A stretch of 64,000 nt of DNA from DATFFO01 sp963744905 (GCA_963744905.1 CAVUUV010000010.1:62001-126000), one strand, 5' to 3'; counted from the stretch's first letter, positions 42,419 through 51,378 are shown. Notes: generated from the sequence alone by a model not told the origin. Made by a program: numbers and translations.

Positions 42419-43839
42419 GACCGGGGGACCTCCATCCCTCGCTCCCGGGCGAACTCACGCAGCATCTCGTAGGCCTCTGCCTCCGAGTAGGGGCCCTCGT
42501 CGATCCGGCGATCCAGGAGCATGTCCATTGCCTCGCCCACCAGGGGTCCGGGAGAGATCCCGAGGAAGGACATCACGTCGCGGCCGTCGATGGGAGGGCG
42601 GAGCTTGGCTATCTCTTCCTCCTCCGAGAGGCGAGCGATCCGTTCCTCCAGCTCGTCGATGCGGCGCTGGATGGCCCTGGCCCGGGCGGAGTTGGCGGTG
42701 GTCACATCACAACGCACCAGCTCGTTGAGCCTCTCCAGGAGCGGCCCGGCGTCCCGCACATAACGGCGTACGGCTGAGTCCGTCCATCCCAGGGCGAGTG
42801 TGTGTGGGCGGAGATGGAGGAACACCAGCTGGGACACGTCCTTCACCACCTCACGGGGATAGCGGAGGGCCCGGAGGCGGTGACGTGCCATGCGAGCACC
42901 CACCACTTCGTGATGGTGGAAGGAGACGCCTTCGGGCCCGAACTCGCGGGTTTCGGGTTTTCCGATGTCGTGCAACAGCGCCGCCAGCCTCAGAACCAGA
43001 TCTGGCGAGGCCTTCTGGGTGACTGCGATGGTATGGGCGAGAACATCCTTGTGTCTCTGAACCGGGTCTTGCTCCATGCCCAGAGCGGGCAGCTCGGGAA
43101 GGAAGAACTCGGTGAGACCGGACTCGACCAGGCCCCACAGCGCAGGTGCCGGGTCGGGCGCCGTGATCAGACGGGAGAGCTCGTCACGGATTCGCTCCGA
43201 CGAGACGATCCGGATGCGGTCGGCCATGGCCGAGGCCGCCTCGAGCGTTACCGGGTCGGGCCGGAAGTCGAGCGTTGCCTGGAACCGAAACAGACGCAGC
43301 ATGCGAAGGGGATCGTCTGAGAAGGACACCTCCGGTTCCAGGGGGGTGCGCAGGACCCGGGCCGCCATGTCGGCCGTTCCCCCAAAGGGATCGATCGGCT
43401 CGACGTCGGGAAAGGAGATGGCCAGGGCGTTGACGGTGAAGTCGCGCCGGGACAGATCGATCTCGATCGAATCGGAGAACGACACATGCGGTTTACGCGA
43501 ATCGTCTCGATAAATCTCGCTACGAAAAGTGGTCACTTCGACGGTGCGGCCATCCTGGATCGCACCAACCGTCCCGAAGGTCTTGCCGACGGTGAACACC
43601 GTGGACGACCATCCCCGCAGGATCTCCTCGATGTCGTCGGGACGGGCATCGGTGGCGAAATCGAAATCGCCCTCCTCGTCACGACCCAGGAAGGCGTCAC
43701 GAACGGACCCGCCGACCAGATAGATCTCGAATCCTGCCTTTGAGAACCTCTCCCCCAACTGCATGGGTGGAAGCTGAGGGTCGACCAACCAGCGCATTCG
43801 CTCCGGGATCACTGCCGGAAGGATAGGCGCCCCACCCAT
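42415..43839 (-). CDS. cca: CCA tRNA nucleotidyltransferase with HD domain
   Basis: 474 residues. The polymerase-beta-type head has YLVGGSVRDAFLGR and the DEEGDFDFATDA metal site. RRDFTVNALAISFPD and DDPLRMLRLFRFQATLDF follow, then an HD domain (LAALLHDIGKPE). It restores or adds the tRNA 3' CCA. The mycobacterial counterpart (pcnA) sits in the same neighbourhood beside mviN-sigM. Start ATG 43839. Confidence 0.94.
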   Translation of the reverse strand: MGGAPILPAVIPERMRWLVDPQLPPMQLGERFSKAGFEIYLVGGSVRDAFLGRDEEGDFDFATDARPDDIEEILRGWSSTVFTVGKTFGTVGAIQDGRTVEVTTFRSEIYRDDSRKPHVSFSDSIEIDLSRRDFTVNALAISFPDVEPIDPFGGTADMAARVLRTPLEPEVSFSDDPLRMLRLFRFQATLDFRPDPVTLEAASAMADRIRIVSSERIRDELSRLITAPDPAPALWGLVESGLTEFFLPELPALGMEQDPVQRHKDVLAHTIAVTQKASPDLVLRLAALLHDIGKPETREFGPEGVSFHHHEVVGARMARHRLRALRYPREVVKDVSQLVFLHLRPHTLALGWTDSAVRRYVRDAGPLLERLNELVRCDVTTANSARARAIQRRIDELEERIARLSEEEEIAKLRPPIDGRDVMSFLGISPGPLVGEAMDMLLDRRIDEGPYSEAEAYEMLREFARERGMEVPRS

Positions 43840-43872
43840 TGCCCCCCTCAGCCCCGCAAAAGGAGAACCGAC

Positions 43873-44060
43873 CCACCCTTCGCCCCCCTGGCTTTACACA
43901 GGGAAGCGAACCGGGCCCACCCTTTGTCCCCCTGGCTTTGCCAGGGGGAAGGGGCCCCCGCAGCCGCAGGCTGTGGCGTAAGGGACCAGGCCCACCCCTT
44001 TGTCCCCCTGGCTGTGCCAGGGGGAAGGGGCCCCCGCAGCCGCAGGCTGTGGGGTAGGGG
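43873..44060. repeat. 76-bp intergenic repeat with CCCCCTGGC hairpin
   Basis: Two full units start at about 43921 and 43997 (period 76), and a degenerate partial unit precedes them near 43873. Each contains CCCCCTGGC-TTT/TGT-GCCAGGGGG, a strong hairpin, then GGGGCCCCCGCAGCCGCAGG. The run fills most of the gap upstream of cca. It resembles a mobile palindromic or REP-type repeat; no gene is encoded. Confidence 0.8.
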
Positions 44061-44121
44061 GGCAGGCCGTAGGCCCGGGCAAAGCCGAGGCGTCAGCTCG
44101 TGGTTGGCGATCCCGCCATCC

Positions 44122-45207
44122 TCAACTCAGCAGGCCGGCCTCTATCGCCTTGGCACGGAGGTTGTGGCCGTTACGGACGTGGGGGAGGGCGGTGGATACC
44201 TCCACATGTCGGGAGAGGACGAGTTTGAGGATGGATTGGTCGAAGGTCTGCATCCCAAAGAACTCCGACTCCCGGATCACTTCCTGGAGCTCGTTGACGT
44301 GGTTGCCGCTGACGATCCACTCCTGGACCCGCTCGTTGTTGATCAGCACCTCGGCGGCCAGTACCTGTCCGCTGCCGTTGATGGTCTCGAGCAGACGCTG
44401 GCTGACGATTCCCTTGACCAGAGCGGCCAGTTGGGAGCGAACTGCCACCTGCTCCGGCGTCGGGAAGAAACCCACCAGCCGGTTGATAGTGTCGGCCGGA
44501 TCGGTCGTACGCATGGAGGAGATGACCAGATGACCGGTCTCGGCGGCAGTGATGGCAGCCTTGGCCGTCTCGAGATCGTCGATCTCGGAGATGACGATGA
44601 TGTCGGCGTCCTGTCTCATGGCAGCCCGCACCGCTCCCGAGTAGTTGGCGGTGTCCACGCCGATCTCGCGCTGGGCAACGACCGCCTTCTTGTCGGGGTG
44701 CAGCACCTCGATCGGGTCTTCGATCGTGACGATCGAAACGCCCCGGTTGGTGTTGATCCAGTCGATCATCGAAGCCATGGTCGTCGTCTTTCCCGAACCG
44801 CTCGGTCCCGTCACGAGGGCCAACCCGGCGTGTTCGGTCTCGACCAGCTTCTTCACCGCCCCGGGAAGACCGAGCTCGGCGAAGCTGGAGGAGCCGGGGA
44901 TGACCCGTCTCAGCACCATGGATACCGATCCCCGCTGACGGAAGGCGGCCACACGGAAACGACCCACGTCGGGCCGGCCATAGGCGAAATCGGCCTCCCC
45001 GTTGGCCTTGAAGTCACGCGCCGCCCGCTGGGTAAACAGCTCGGCTGCGTAGGCCTCGGTGTCGGCCGGCTTGAGCAGGTCCAGGCCTTCGATACGTCGC
45101 AGTTCGCCGTCGACCCGGATCACGGGCGGCGCGCCGACCTTGAGGTGGAGATCGGAGGCTCCGGTTTCCACCACTCGGCGCAGCAACTCGTCGATGGGTG
45201 CGGTCAT
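44122..45207 (-). CDS. PilT-like type IV pilus/secretion ATPase
   Basis: 361 residues from ATG 45207 (MTAPIDELLRRVVE). It has the PilT N-terminal domain, Walker A GPSGSGKTTT, Asp box TIEDPIEVLH, Walker B region IIVISEIDDLETAK and AAETGHLVISSMRTTDPADT. In classical PilT the last two read EMRDLET and the His box TLHT; here the Arg is Asp and His is Arg. The C-terminal VKGIVSQRLL and ESEFFGMQTFDQSIL are typical. It should be a hexameric retraction-type motor, but no pilin or other pilus genes are in the window. Function is uncertain. Confidence 0.85.
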   Translation of the reverse strand: MTAPIDELLRRVVETGASDLHLKVGAPPVIRVDGELRRIEGLDLLKPADTEAYAAELFTQRAARDFKANGEADFAYGRPDVGRFRVAAFRQRGSVSMVLRRVIPGSSSFAELGLPGAVKKLVETEHAGLALVTGPSGSGKTTTMASMIDWINTNRGVSIVTIEDPIEVLHPDKKAVVAQREIGVDTANYSGAVRAAMRQDADIIVISEIDDLETAKAAITAAETGHLVISSMRTTDPADTINRLVGFFPTPEQVAVRSQLAALVKGIVSQRLLETINGSGQVLAAEVLINNERVQEWIVSGNHVNELQEVIRESEFFGMQTFDQSILKLVLSRHVEVSTALPHVRNGHNLRAKAIEAGLLS

Positions 45208-45294
45208 GCAAGTACTCCCTGTCAACTCAGGATGCGGTTACGCTCCGTATCGGCGACTCGGAACCTGTCCTGAAGCGCGGAGTGGCCGGCGGCT

Positions 45295-46056
45295 TCAGTT
45301 GGGGATGAGCTCGCCCTGGAAGACGCGGCGTGACGTGTTGGTGATCTGCACCACCCCAGCGGTGTCGTCCGACTGCGAACAGGTGTTGGTGCATCCACCC
45401 CTGGCATAGTCCTGATAATTGACCCGCCACCCGGTCGGTGCCCGGCGCCCCTCTTTCGTCAGCACCCCCGGTCGATTCCACCGGGCCACCACCGAGGGGT
45501 CGTCACAGGCGGCGAACACCTCCGACCACACCACGAAACCGCTCAGTCGGTCGCCTCCTCCGGCCAACTCCCGCACCCTGGTTGCACGGCCCGTCGCCAG
45601 ATCGGTCACCTCGCCCCACCACCAGCCCGACCGGCTGCCCGGGAAGACACGAAGGCGGTAGGGGCGTCCCGATTGCCAGGTCCAGGTGCGGGTGTTGGGA
45701 TCGTCCACCGACGAGGGAACGGGCGAAGTCGTTCCGTCCAGGATGTGGCCGGCCCGGTCGTAACCGCCCCAGTTGACCGCCGTGGAGCCGCGATGACGCG
45801 GATTCCACTGCAGGCCCAGATGTGCTCCTCCACCTTTCCCCGGCCCCGAGCTCGAACGAAACCCCACTTGTAGGGCCCAGAAATAGAGGCGGGCCACCGA
45901 GGGCGGTTCGACGATCTCCAGCTCCACACTGGCCTCGATGCCGTCGGGGGCGCCTTCCCAGTGCAGATGCATGGAGGAAGCACCGTTACCCGACGGCGGG
46001 AACCCGTGTTGGCGCCTACCGGCCAGACGATCACCCAGCGCCCGCCACACGCTCAA
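45295..46056 (-). CDS. Uncharacterised beta-rich protein
   Basis: 253 residues. TTG 46056 overlaps the deacetylase stop (TTGA); a GTG lies 6 bp later. No signal peptide or helix is seen. The sequence is rich in Trp, Gly and aromatic strands (LHWEGAPDGIEASVELEIVE, YFWALQVGF, WTWQSGRPYRLRVFPG, RSGWWWGEVTDL), suggesting a jelly-roll or lectin-like beta sandwich related to DUF3472-type proteins. I do not recognise it with certainty. It is translationally coupled to the HDAC-like gene. Confidence 0.6.
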   Translation of the reverse strand: MSVWRALGDRLAGRRQHGFPPSGNGASSMHLHWEGAPDGIEASVELEIVEPPSVARLYFWALQVGFRSSSGPGKGGGAHLGLQWNPRHRGSTAVNWGGYDRAGHILDGTTSPVPSSVDDPNTRTWTWQSGRPYRLRVFPGSRSGWWWGEVTDLATGRATRVRELAGGGDRLSGFVVWSEVFAACDDPSVVARWNRPGVLTKEGRRAPTGWRVNYQDYARGGCTNTCSQSDDTAGVVQITNTSRRVFQGELIPN

Positions 46057-47072
46057 GCCACGCCCGGGACGTATCCGGACACCGCCCCCCTGACCCGCTC
46101 CAGGGCCCGACTGGAGATCTCAGGGCTACGAAAGGGTGACGGCTCGAGATCGTTACCCAGTCCGAGAAGCGAACGGATCACCGCCGAACTCGAATCCCGT
46201 AACGCCGGCAGGTGATAACCCCCTTCGAGGAACGCCACGATGCGGTTGGCCGCTACCACATCGGTCAGCAGAGTCGCCATGTGTGAATAGTCGGCCTCGG
46301 TGAGGCGGAACTCCGCCAGCGGATCGTGGGCATGTGCATCGAAGCCGGAAGAGACGAGGACCCAATCGGGCCGGTAGTTGGCGACGGCGGTCATCGCCAG
46401 GTCCTCGAATGCCTCGAGGTAGACATCGCCCGCGGTGAAGGCCGGAAGCGGCACGTTGAGCGTCGTCCCCACACCGGCTCCAGCTCCGAGCTCGGTGGGG
46501 TTCCCCTGATAGGGATAGAACGGTGATTGGTGAATGGAGACGTAGAGCACCGAGGGCTCCTCATAGAAGATGTCCTGAGTTCCGTTGCCGTGATGGACGT
46601 CCCAATCGACGATCGCCACCCGATTGCCCTCGTGGATCAGGCCAGCCGCGGTGATGGCGACGTTGTTGAAGAGACAAAAGCCCATGGCCCGGTTTGGCAG
46701 GGCGTGATGGCCGGGAGGCCGCACGGAGATGAAGGCGGGGCCGTCGAAACCGTCCGCCAGCCGCGCCACGGCAGTGGGACCGGCTCCGGCGGCGGCCAGT
46801 GCAGCGTCCCACGACCCTTCGGAGACGGGGGTGTCGGCGTCGAGGTTGCCGCCTCCCGCTGCACAGAAGCGACGTATGGCCTCCACGTAGGCCGGATCAT
46901 GGACGGTCGTGAGCTGGCGCTTGTCGAGTGGCTCGGCCTGGACCTCCAACTTCTCCACGCCAGACTGGGCCACGCCCTGGTAGACGGCCCGCAGCCGGGC
47001 CGGGCGCTCGGGATGGAGAGATCCGGTGTCGTGGTCGAAGCCACTCGGATGCGTGACATGGAGGAGCCGCAC
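46053..47072 (-). CDS. Histone-deacetylase family protein (AcuC/HdaH-like)
   Basis: 339 residues from GTG 47072. The deacetylase core has FDHDTGSLHPERPARLRAV, VRPPGHHALPNRAMGFCLFN (general His pair), VAIVDWDVHHGNGTQDIFYEE (zinc Asp-His), YVSIHQSPFYPYQGN, VLVSSGFDAHAHDPLAEF (zinc Asp) and FLEGGYHL. It removes acyl groups from lysine or small amines; bacterial targets include acetyl-CoA synthetase or acetylpolyamines. It is transcribed divergently from a GNAT gene, with starts 19 bp apart, which suggests opposing acylation functions. Confidence 0.9.
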   Translation of the reverse strand: MRLLHVTHPSGFDHDTGSLHPERPARLRAVYQGVAQSGVEKLEVQAEPLDKRQLTTVHDPAYVEAIRRFCAAGGGNLDADTPVSEGSWDAALAAAGAGPTAVARLADGFDGPAFISVRPPGHHALPNRAMGFCLFNNVAITAAGLIHEGNRVAIVDWDVHHGNGTQDIFYEEPSVLYVSIHQSPFYPYQGNPTELGAGAGVGTTLNVPLPAFTAGDVYLEAFEDLAMTAVANYRPDWVLVSSGFDAHAHDPLAEFRLTEADYSHMATLLTDVVAANRIVAFLEGGYHLPALRDSSSAVIRSLLGLGNDLEPSPFRSPEISSRALERVRGAVSGYVPGVA

Positions 47073-47091
47073 CCCCGTACTCTCCCACAGT

Positions 47092-47832
47092 GTGAACGGC
47101 GAGGTGAGATCAAAGGGCACGTGGCCCGGACCCACGGTGTTGAGGAAAGGCTGGGCTCTGGCTCAGGCTCGTCCCTGGAACGATCAGACCACGGTCACGG
47201 CCGCCTTGAGGCTGGATCGTGGGAGCGACCGCTTCTTGCGGGCCTGCGGCGACTGGCTGTTCGATCGGGGAGTGTCCACGATCCGGTCTCCGGCCCTGGC
47301 CCTGGGCCAGACCCCGGTCTGGAAGCGGGCCGGGTTCGGTTCCCACCTGGAACTCGACATCTATGAGCGAGATCTGAGACGAGAGGTGGCGGACTCCGTG
47401 GTCGAGGTGATCGAGGTGCAGGACCCCGACCCGGCCCAGCTGGCCTCCATAGACGACGAGGCATTCGACGAGACATGGAGGGTGGGTCGTCTGGGTCTGT
47501 CCGACGCCCGCCAGGCCACGGCCCGATCGGTGGTCCTGGCAGTGCTCTCCGACGATGCGCCGGTTGGCTTCTCGATAGTGGGCGAGACATCACGGGTCGG
47601 ATATCTGCAGCGCCTGGCGGTGAGACCCTCCGTGCAGGGACGAGGAGTGGGCAGATCGCTGGTCAGAGAGTCGATCCGCTGGGCACGCCGGAGCGGCGCC
47701 CGTACCATGCTCCTCAACACCCAGCCCGACAACCAGACGTCGGCGGCCCTCTACCGGAGCGAAGGGTTCCTCAGGCTGCCTCACCGGTTGCAGGTTCTGG
47801 CCCGCACCCCCAACAGTGAGACACCTTCATGA
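47092..47832 (+). CDS. GNAT N-acetyltransferase (tandem domains)
   Basis: 246 residues from GTG 47092. A short first GNAT-like half (FLRACGDWLFDRGVSTIRSP, ending WKRAGFGSHLELDIYERDL) precedes a complete second GNAT domain: VGYLQRLAVRPSVQGRGVGRSLVRESIRWA is the acetyl-CoA-binding loop and TSAALYRSEGFLRLPH the end. The substrate is unknown. The stop overlaps the DegV start by 4 bp. Divergence from the HDAC-like gene pairs a transferase with a deacylase. Confidence 0.85.
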   Translation: MNGEVRSKGTWPGPTVLRKGWALAQARPWNDQTTVTAALRLDRGSDRFLRACGDWLFDRGVSTIRSPALALGQTPVWKRAGFGSHLELDIYERDLRREVADSVVEVIEVQDPDPAQLASIDDEAFDETWRVGRLGLSDARQATARSVVLAVLSDDAPVGFSIVGETSRVGYLQRLAVRPSVQGRGVGRSLVRESIRWARRSGARTMLLNTQPDNQTSAALYRSEGFLRLPHRLQVLARTPNSETPS

Positions 47833-48650
47833 GGCGAATCGGGATAGTCACGGACTCTTCCTGCGATCTCCCCCCTGAGTTGGCCACCCGCCACGGCGTG
47901 ACGGTGGTTCCCCTGACCGTGCGCTTCGGAGAGGAAGCCCTGGCGGACGGAGTGGATCTCGATGCCGCCGCCTTCTGGCACAGACTGGGAACGTCCGAAC
48001 GCCTTCCCGAGACGGCAGCTCCCGGCCCCGGAGCCTTTCTCGCTGCGTTCGATGCACTGGCGGACAACGAGGGTGTGGTCTGCATCTGTCTCTCGAGCAG
48101 GCTCTCGGGTACTTACCAGGCGGCGGTACTCGCCGCGCGCCAGGCCGAAATGCCGGTCAAGGTGGTCGATTCCGGAGTCGTCTCAATGGCCCTCGGCCTC
48201 ACGGTCCTGACCGCCGCCGAGGCTGCCGACGCGGGCGGCGGCCTGGAATCGGTCGCAGCCACTGCCGCAGAATCTGCCCGCGGTGCCAACGTGTTCGCCG
48301 CGCTCGACACGCTGGAGTACCTCGAAAGGGGGGGTCGAATCGGCCACCTGTCTGCCCTGCTGGGAGGGGTCCTCGACATCAAGCCCCTGATAACCCTCGA
48401 AGATGGAGTTGTTGCTGCTGCGGGCCGGGCCCGGACCAGGAAGCGAGCCCTGTCTTCGATCGCCAGGCATCTGGCAGAGCGGGCCGTCAGCCGGGTAGCC
48501 CTGATCCACAGCAGCACCGAGAACCTGCCCCTCCTTCGTGATGCCCTGGGCCTGTCGGGGATGGATGAGCTCGTGGTGGCGGAACTCGGTCCGGTGGTGG
48601 GAACCCACACCGGGCCCGGGGTTCTCGGCGTGGCCTACATCGAGGCCTGA
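47829..48650 (+). CDS. DegV family fatty-acid-binding protein
   Basis: 273 residues. DegV fold motifs are IGIVTDSSCDLPPELATRHGVTVVPLTVRFGEE, FLAAFDALADNEGVVCICLSSRLSGTYQAA, VDSGVVSMALGLTVL, LEYLERGGRIGHLSALLGGVLDIKPLITL and GTHTGPGVLGVAYIEA. It binds fatty acids, and in Firmicutes such proteins (FakB) present them to FakA kinase; no FakA is in this window. It is coupled to the GNAT gene and to the pseudokinase (1-bp overlap). Confidence 0.92.
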   Translation: MRRIGIVTDSSCDLPPELATRHGVTVVPLTVRFGEEALADGVDLDAAAFWHRLGTSERLPETAAPGPGAFLAAFDALADNEGVVCICLSSRLSGTYQAAVLAARQAEMPVKVVDSGVVSMALGLTVLTAAEAADAGGGLESVAATAAESARGANVFAALDTLEYLERGGRIGHLSALLGGVLDIKPLITLEDGVVAAAGRARTRKRALSSIARHLAERAVSRVALIHSSTENLPLLRDALGLSGMDELVVAELGPVVGTHTGPGVLGVAYIEA

Positions 48651-49960
48651 TGCCACCTCCCCTTCCGGAACGATTTCGACTCGAGGTGCGGCAGGGACGT
48701 GACGGTGACATCGAAGAGTGGCTGGCCACCGACACGACACTCGATCGGCCCGTCCTGATCAGGACGCTGGGCCCTGAGACCTCCTCCCAGCGCCGGGAAG
48801 AGTTCGTGCGCGCCGTGCGTCTCGCCTCCACCGTGAGCCACCCACACCTGGCTGCCATCTTCATGGTGTCCGAGATCGACGACGGCGCCTACTCGGTGTC
48901 GGAGTGGACCGGGGGGGCCACACTCTCCTCGCGACTCGAGGCCGGCGACACCATCGACCCCGACGAGTTCCTCCCCAACGCCTCCGGACTGGCGGCGGCC
49001 CTGGCCGCCCTGCACGATCGGGGGGTGGTTCACGGGGGAATCGACCTCTCTGCCATCACCTACACGGTGTCCCATCCCGCCAAGCTGGGCGCCTTCGGGC
49101 GTCGCTCCCGCGGCGCCAGCACCCATGAAGACGTGCGACTACTGGCTGAAACACTCGAGGAAGGCCTCACAGGTGCTCCGGCGGGTGGACCACCGCCCTC
49201 GGAGTCGATCGACGGGCTGGATCCCGTCGTCGACCGCGTTCTGGCCTCGGGTCGAAGCGGGTTGCTGGGCGCCAGGGCCCTGTCCGAAGCGTTTGCGGGG
49301 GCACCTACTCCCCGGCGGCCTCAACCAGAATCCACCCGGCCCTCCCGACGGCTCCTTCTCACCGCATTGGGGCTGGTGGTGGCAGCAGCCGCGCTGGTCG
49401 GCCTGGGAAGGCTGTTCACACCCAGCGGCACACCCAGCCTGCCCCCGCCCGCCTCCATACCCAACGGGACGGGCCCCACAGCCTCCACCATTCCCCCTCT
49501 CACCAGCTCGACCACCATCGCCCGGGTGGAGCCCGCATCGCTCGAGATGAGCAATCCCGCCACGTTCGATCCCTTCGGAGGTGGAGACGAGAACGACGAG
49601 CTGGTGGGGAACCTGTTGGATGGCGACCTCTCGACGGCCTGGAAGACGGAGACCTACCTCGACCCGCTCCCCCGCCTCAAGGCGGGAGTCGGATTCACCG
49701 TTCAGGTTTCCGGCACTCCCCGCTCGCTGGACCTGCTGGGACTGAGCAGCGGAGCGTCGGTGGAGGTGCGATGGTCCGGGGCGAGGGGTAACCGGCCCGA
49801 TGACTACGAGAGGGTGGCTCGTCTCTTCTCCCAGCCGGGAGCCACAACCGTGCAACTGCCTCCTCGCACGGATGGAACCTGGCTCATCTGGTTCACGGAC
49901 CTCCCCCCGGCGGGAGAGGACTACTCGCTGTCCGTGTCCGAGGTCAGGTTCCGTCCCTGA
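48650..49960 (+). CDS. MviN-type pseudokinase with transmembrane helix and extracellular beta domain
   Basis: 436 residues. Residues 8-215 form a kinase-like fold: DIEEWLATDTTLDRPVLIRTL, VRLASTVSHPHLAAIFMV, SEWTGGATLSSRL, and VVHGGIDLSAIT where kinases have VVHRDLKPxNI. Catalytic Asp, Lys and Asn of the HRD loop are gone, the beta3 Lys is Arg, and DFG is AFG (KLGAFGRR), so it is a pseudokinase. One helix is at about 235-256. The outer part (270-436) has DGDLSTAWKTETY and an end SLSVSEVRF, like the MviN C-terminal carbohydrate-binding-type domain. In mycobacteria this module is the tail of MurJ/MviN next to sigM; here MurJ's flippase part is absent. Confidence 0.85.
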   Translation: MPPPLPERFRLEVRQGRDGDIEEWLATDTTLDRPVLIRTLGPETSSQRREEFVRAVRLASTVSHPHLAAIFMVSEIDDGAYSVSEWTGGATLSSRLEAGDTIDPDEFLPNASGLAAALAALHDRGVVHGGIDLSAITYTVSHPAKLGAFGRRSRGASTHEDVRLLAETLEEGLTGAPAGGPPPSESIDGLDPVVDRVLASGRSGLLGARALSEAFAGAPTPRRPQPESTRPSRRLLLTALGLVVAAAALVGLGRLFTPSGTPSLPPPASIPNGTGPTASTIPPLTSSTTIARVEPASLEMSNPATFDPFGGGDENDELVGNLLDGDLSTAWKTETYLDPLPRLKAGVGFTVQVSGTPRSLDLLGLSSGASVEVRWSGARGNRPDDYERVARLFSQPGATTVQLPPRTDGTWLIWFTDLPPAGEDYSLSVSEVRFRP

Positions 49961-49989
49961 GCGCCGGGTTTGGTGGCGTTACGCTTCCG

Positions 49990-50541
49990 GTGGTGATCGA
50001 GCTCGACGACGGCGCCCTGGTCCAGCAGGTGGTCGCCGGCAACCGTGCCGCCTTCGACGAGTTGATGCGGCGTCACGAGGACCGGGTATTCGGGGTGTGT
50101 CTGCGAATCATGCGCCGCCGCGAGGCTGCACTCGATGCCGTCCAGGACACCTTCCTCACGGTCTTCCGCAAGGCCGACCAATTCCGGGGGGATGCCGCCT
50201 TCTCCACCTGGCTGTACCGGGTGGCGGTCAACACCTGCTACGACCAGCTGCGCCGGGCCAAGCGACGCCCCACCGAACCTCTGCCTGAGCCCCACGATCC
50301 CCCCGATCCCAGCGTGACCGACACCCTCGGCAGCGTGGAGTTGCGGGGCGACCTCTCCGCCGCCCTGGCCGCGTTGCCCGAGGAGTTCCGCTCCGCCATC
50401 GTCCTGGTGGACGTCGAAGGTCTCTCCGTGGCGGAAACGGCGTCGGTCCTCGAGGTGGCCGAGGGCACCATCAAGTCCAGGCTGCACCGGGGGCGAGCCA
50501 GGCTCGCCAATCTCTTGGGGAACCGGGAGGACTACGCGTGA
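49990..50541 (+). CDS. ECF sigma factor (SigM-like)
   Basis: 183 residues from GTG 49990. Region 2 has AFDELMRRHEDRVFGVCLRI and AFSTWLYRVAVNTCYDQLRR; region 4 has LAALPEEFRSAIVLVDVEGL followed by SVAETASVLEVAEGTIKSRLHRGRARL. It is a group IV sigma factor. Its anti-sigma gene begins 8 bp later. Position between an MviN-type gene and trxB-trxA matches mycobacterial sigM, which answers oxidative and envelope stress; that role is inferred. Confidence 0.9.
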   Translation: MVIELDDGALVQQVVAGNRAAFDELMRRHEDRVFGVCLRIMRRREAALDAVQDTFLTVFRKADQFRGDAAFSTWLYRVAVNTCYDQLRRAKRRPTEPLPEPHDPPDPSVTDTLGSVELRGDLSAALAALPEEFRSAIVLVDVEGLSVAETASVLEVAEGTIKSRLHRGRARLANLLGNREDYA

Positions 50542-50548
50542 CATCCAA

Positions 50549-51349
50549 GTGACTGAGAACATGCACACCGACAACCATCTCGACCTGATCGATGCCCTGG
50601 TGGAGGGACGCTCATCCGATCCAGCGGCCGCCCGCCATCTTGTCGCCACCTGCCCTGAATGCGGGGAGGCCTACCAGGCTCATCTGGCCGTCAAACAGGC
50701 CGTGGAGAGCCAGCCCATCGTTCCGCTCAGCGAAGTGGAGCGACGCAGGCTCCGGGCCGCCGTCTGGTCCGGGCTGGATGCCGCCACGGCCCCGGCCCGG
50801 ACCACGCCGTTGTGGTACCGCATCGCTCCCGTGGCCGCCGCCCTGGTCCTGGTGATCGGCCTGGGTAGCATCCTCCTCAGCCGGGGCGGTGGCATGGCAG
50901 CCTCCGAGACCACCCTGGCCACGGCTTCCGCCCGGGCCGACGCCTATGCGCCCGAGGCAGGGTCATCCGATCGTGACTTGTCGAGTGACGGCAAGTCCGA
51001 TGCCGGTGGAGCAACGGCCAATACACTGGCCACCACCGCTATGGCAGGCCCATCGACGACCGCGCCCGCCACCGGCACCACCGCAGGTCCCCGCCGTCTG
51101 TCTGTCGACGAGCTTGCCCGCGCCGCTGCCCAGTTCGCCCTCACAGCTCAACGCCAAGACCTCGACCCCGACATGGAGGCATGCCTCGCCCAGGACGCCC
51201 TGGCCCCCGAGGATCCCTTCGCCGACGAGAGCATCATCGTCGACGACCGGCCCGCCTGGCTGGTCGCCTTCGGCTCACCGGGCGACGTGTCCGCCGTGGT
51301 CGTCTACGGAGTCGACGACTGCGCGGTCTTTTTCCGGGACCTGAGGTGA
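50549..51349 (+). CDS. Membrane anti-sigma factor
   Basis: 266 residues from GTG 50549. The N-terminal cytoplasmic domain has a His-x4-Cys-x2-Cys (RHLVATCPECGEAY), a variant of the zinc anti-sigma motif. One helix (about 90-108, IAPVAAALVLVIGLGSILL) is followed by a long Ala/Ser/Thr linker and a small outer domain with Cys near the C-terminus (MEACLAQ, VDDCAVFF). It is expected to hold the SigM-like factor inactive. The two genes are 8 bp apart. Confidence 0.8.
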   Translation: MTENMHTDNHLDLIDALVEGRSSDPAAARHLVATCPECGEAYQAHLAVKQAVESQPIVPLSEVERRRLRAAVWSGLDAATAPARTTPLWYRIAPVAAALVLVIGLGSILLSRGGGMAASETTLATASARADAYAPEAGSSDRDLSSDGKSDAGGATANTLATTAMAGPSTTAPATGTTAGPRRLSVDELARAAAQFALTAQRQDLDPDMEACLAQDALAPEDPFADESIIVDDRPAWLVAFGSPGDVSAVVVYGVDDCAVFFRDLR

Positions 51350-51378
51350 ATCCGGCTCCCACTAGTCTTGGCGAGCCT

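Noticed and set aside
43924..44100. Possible repeat protein with PGGRGPRSRRLW units
   Set aside because: This is a translation of the 76-bp intergenic repeat and runs into the antisense of the PilT-like gene.
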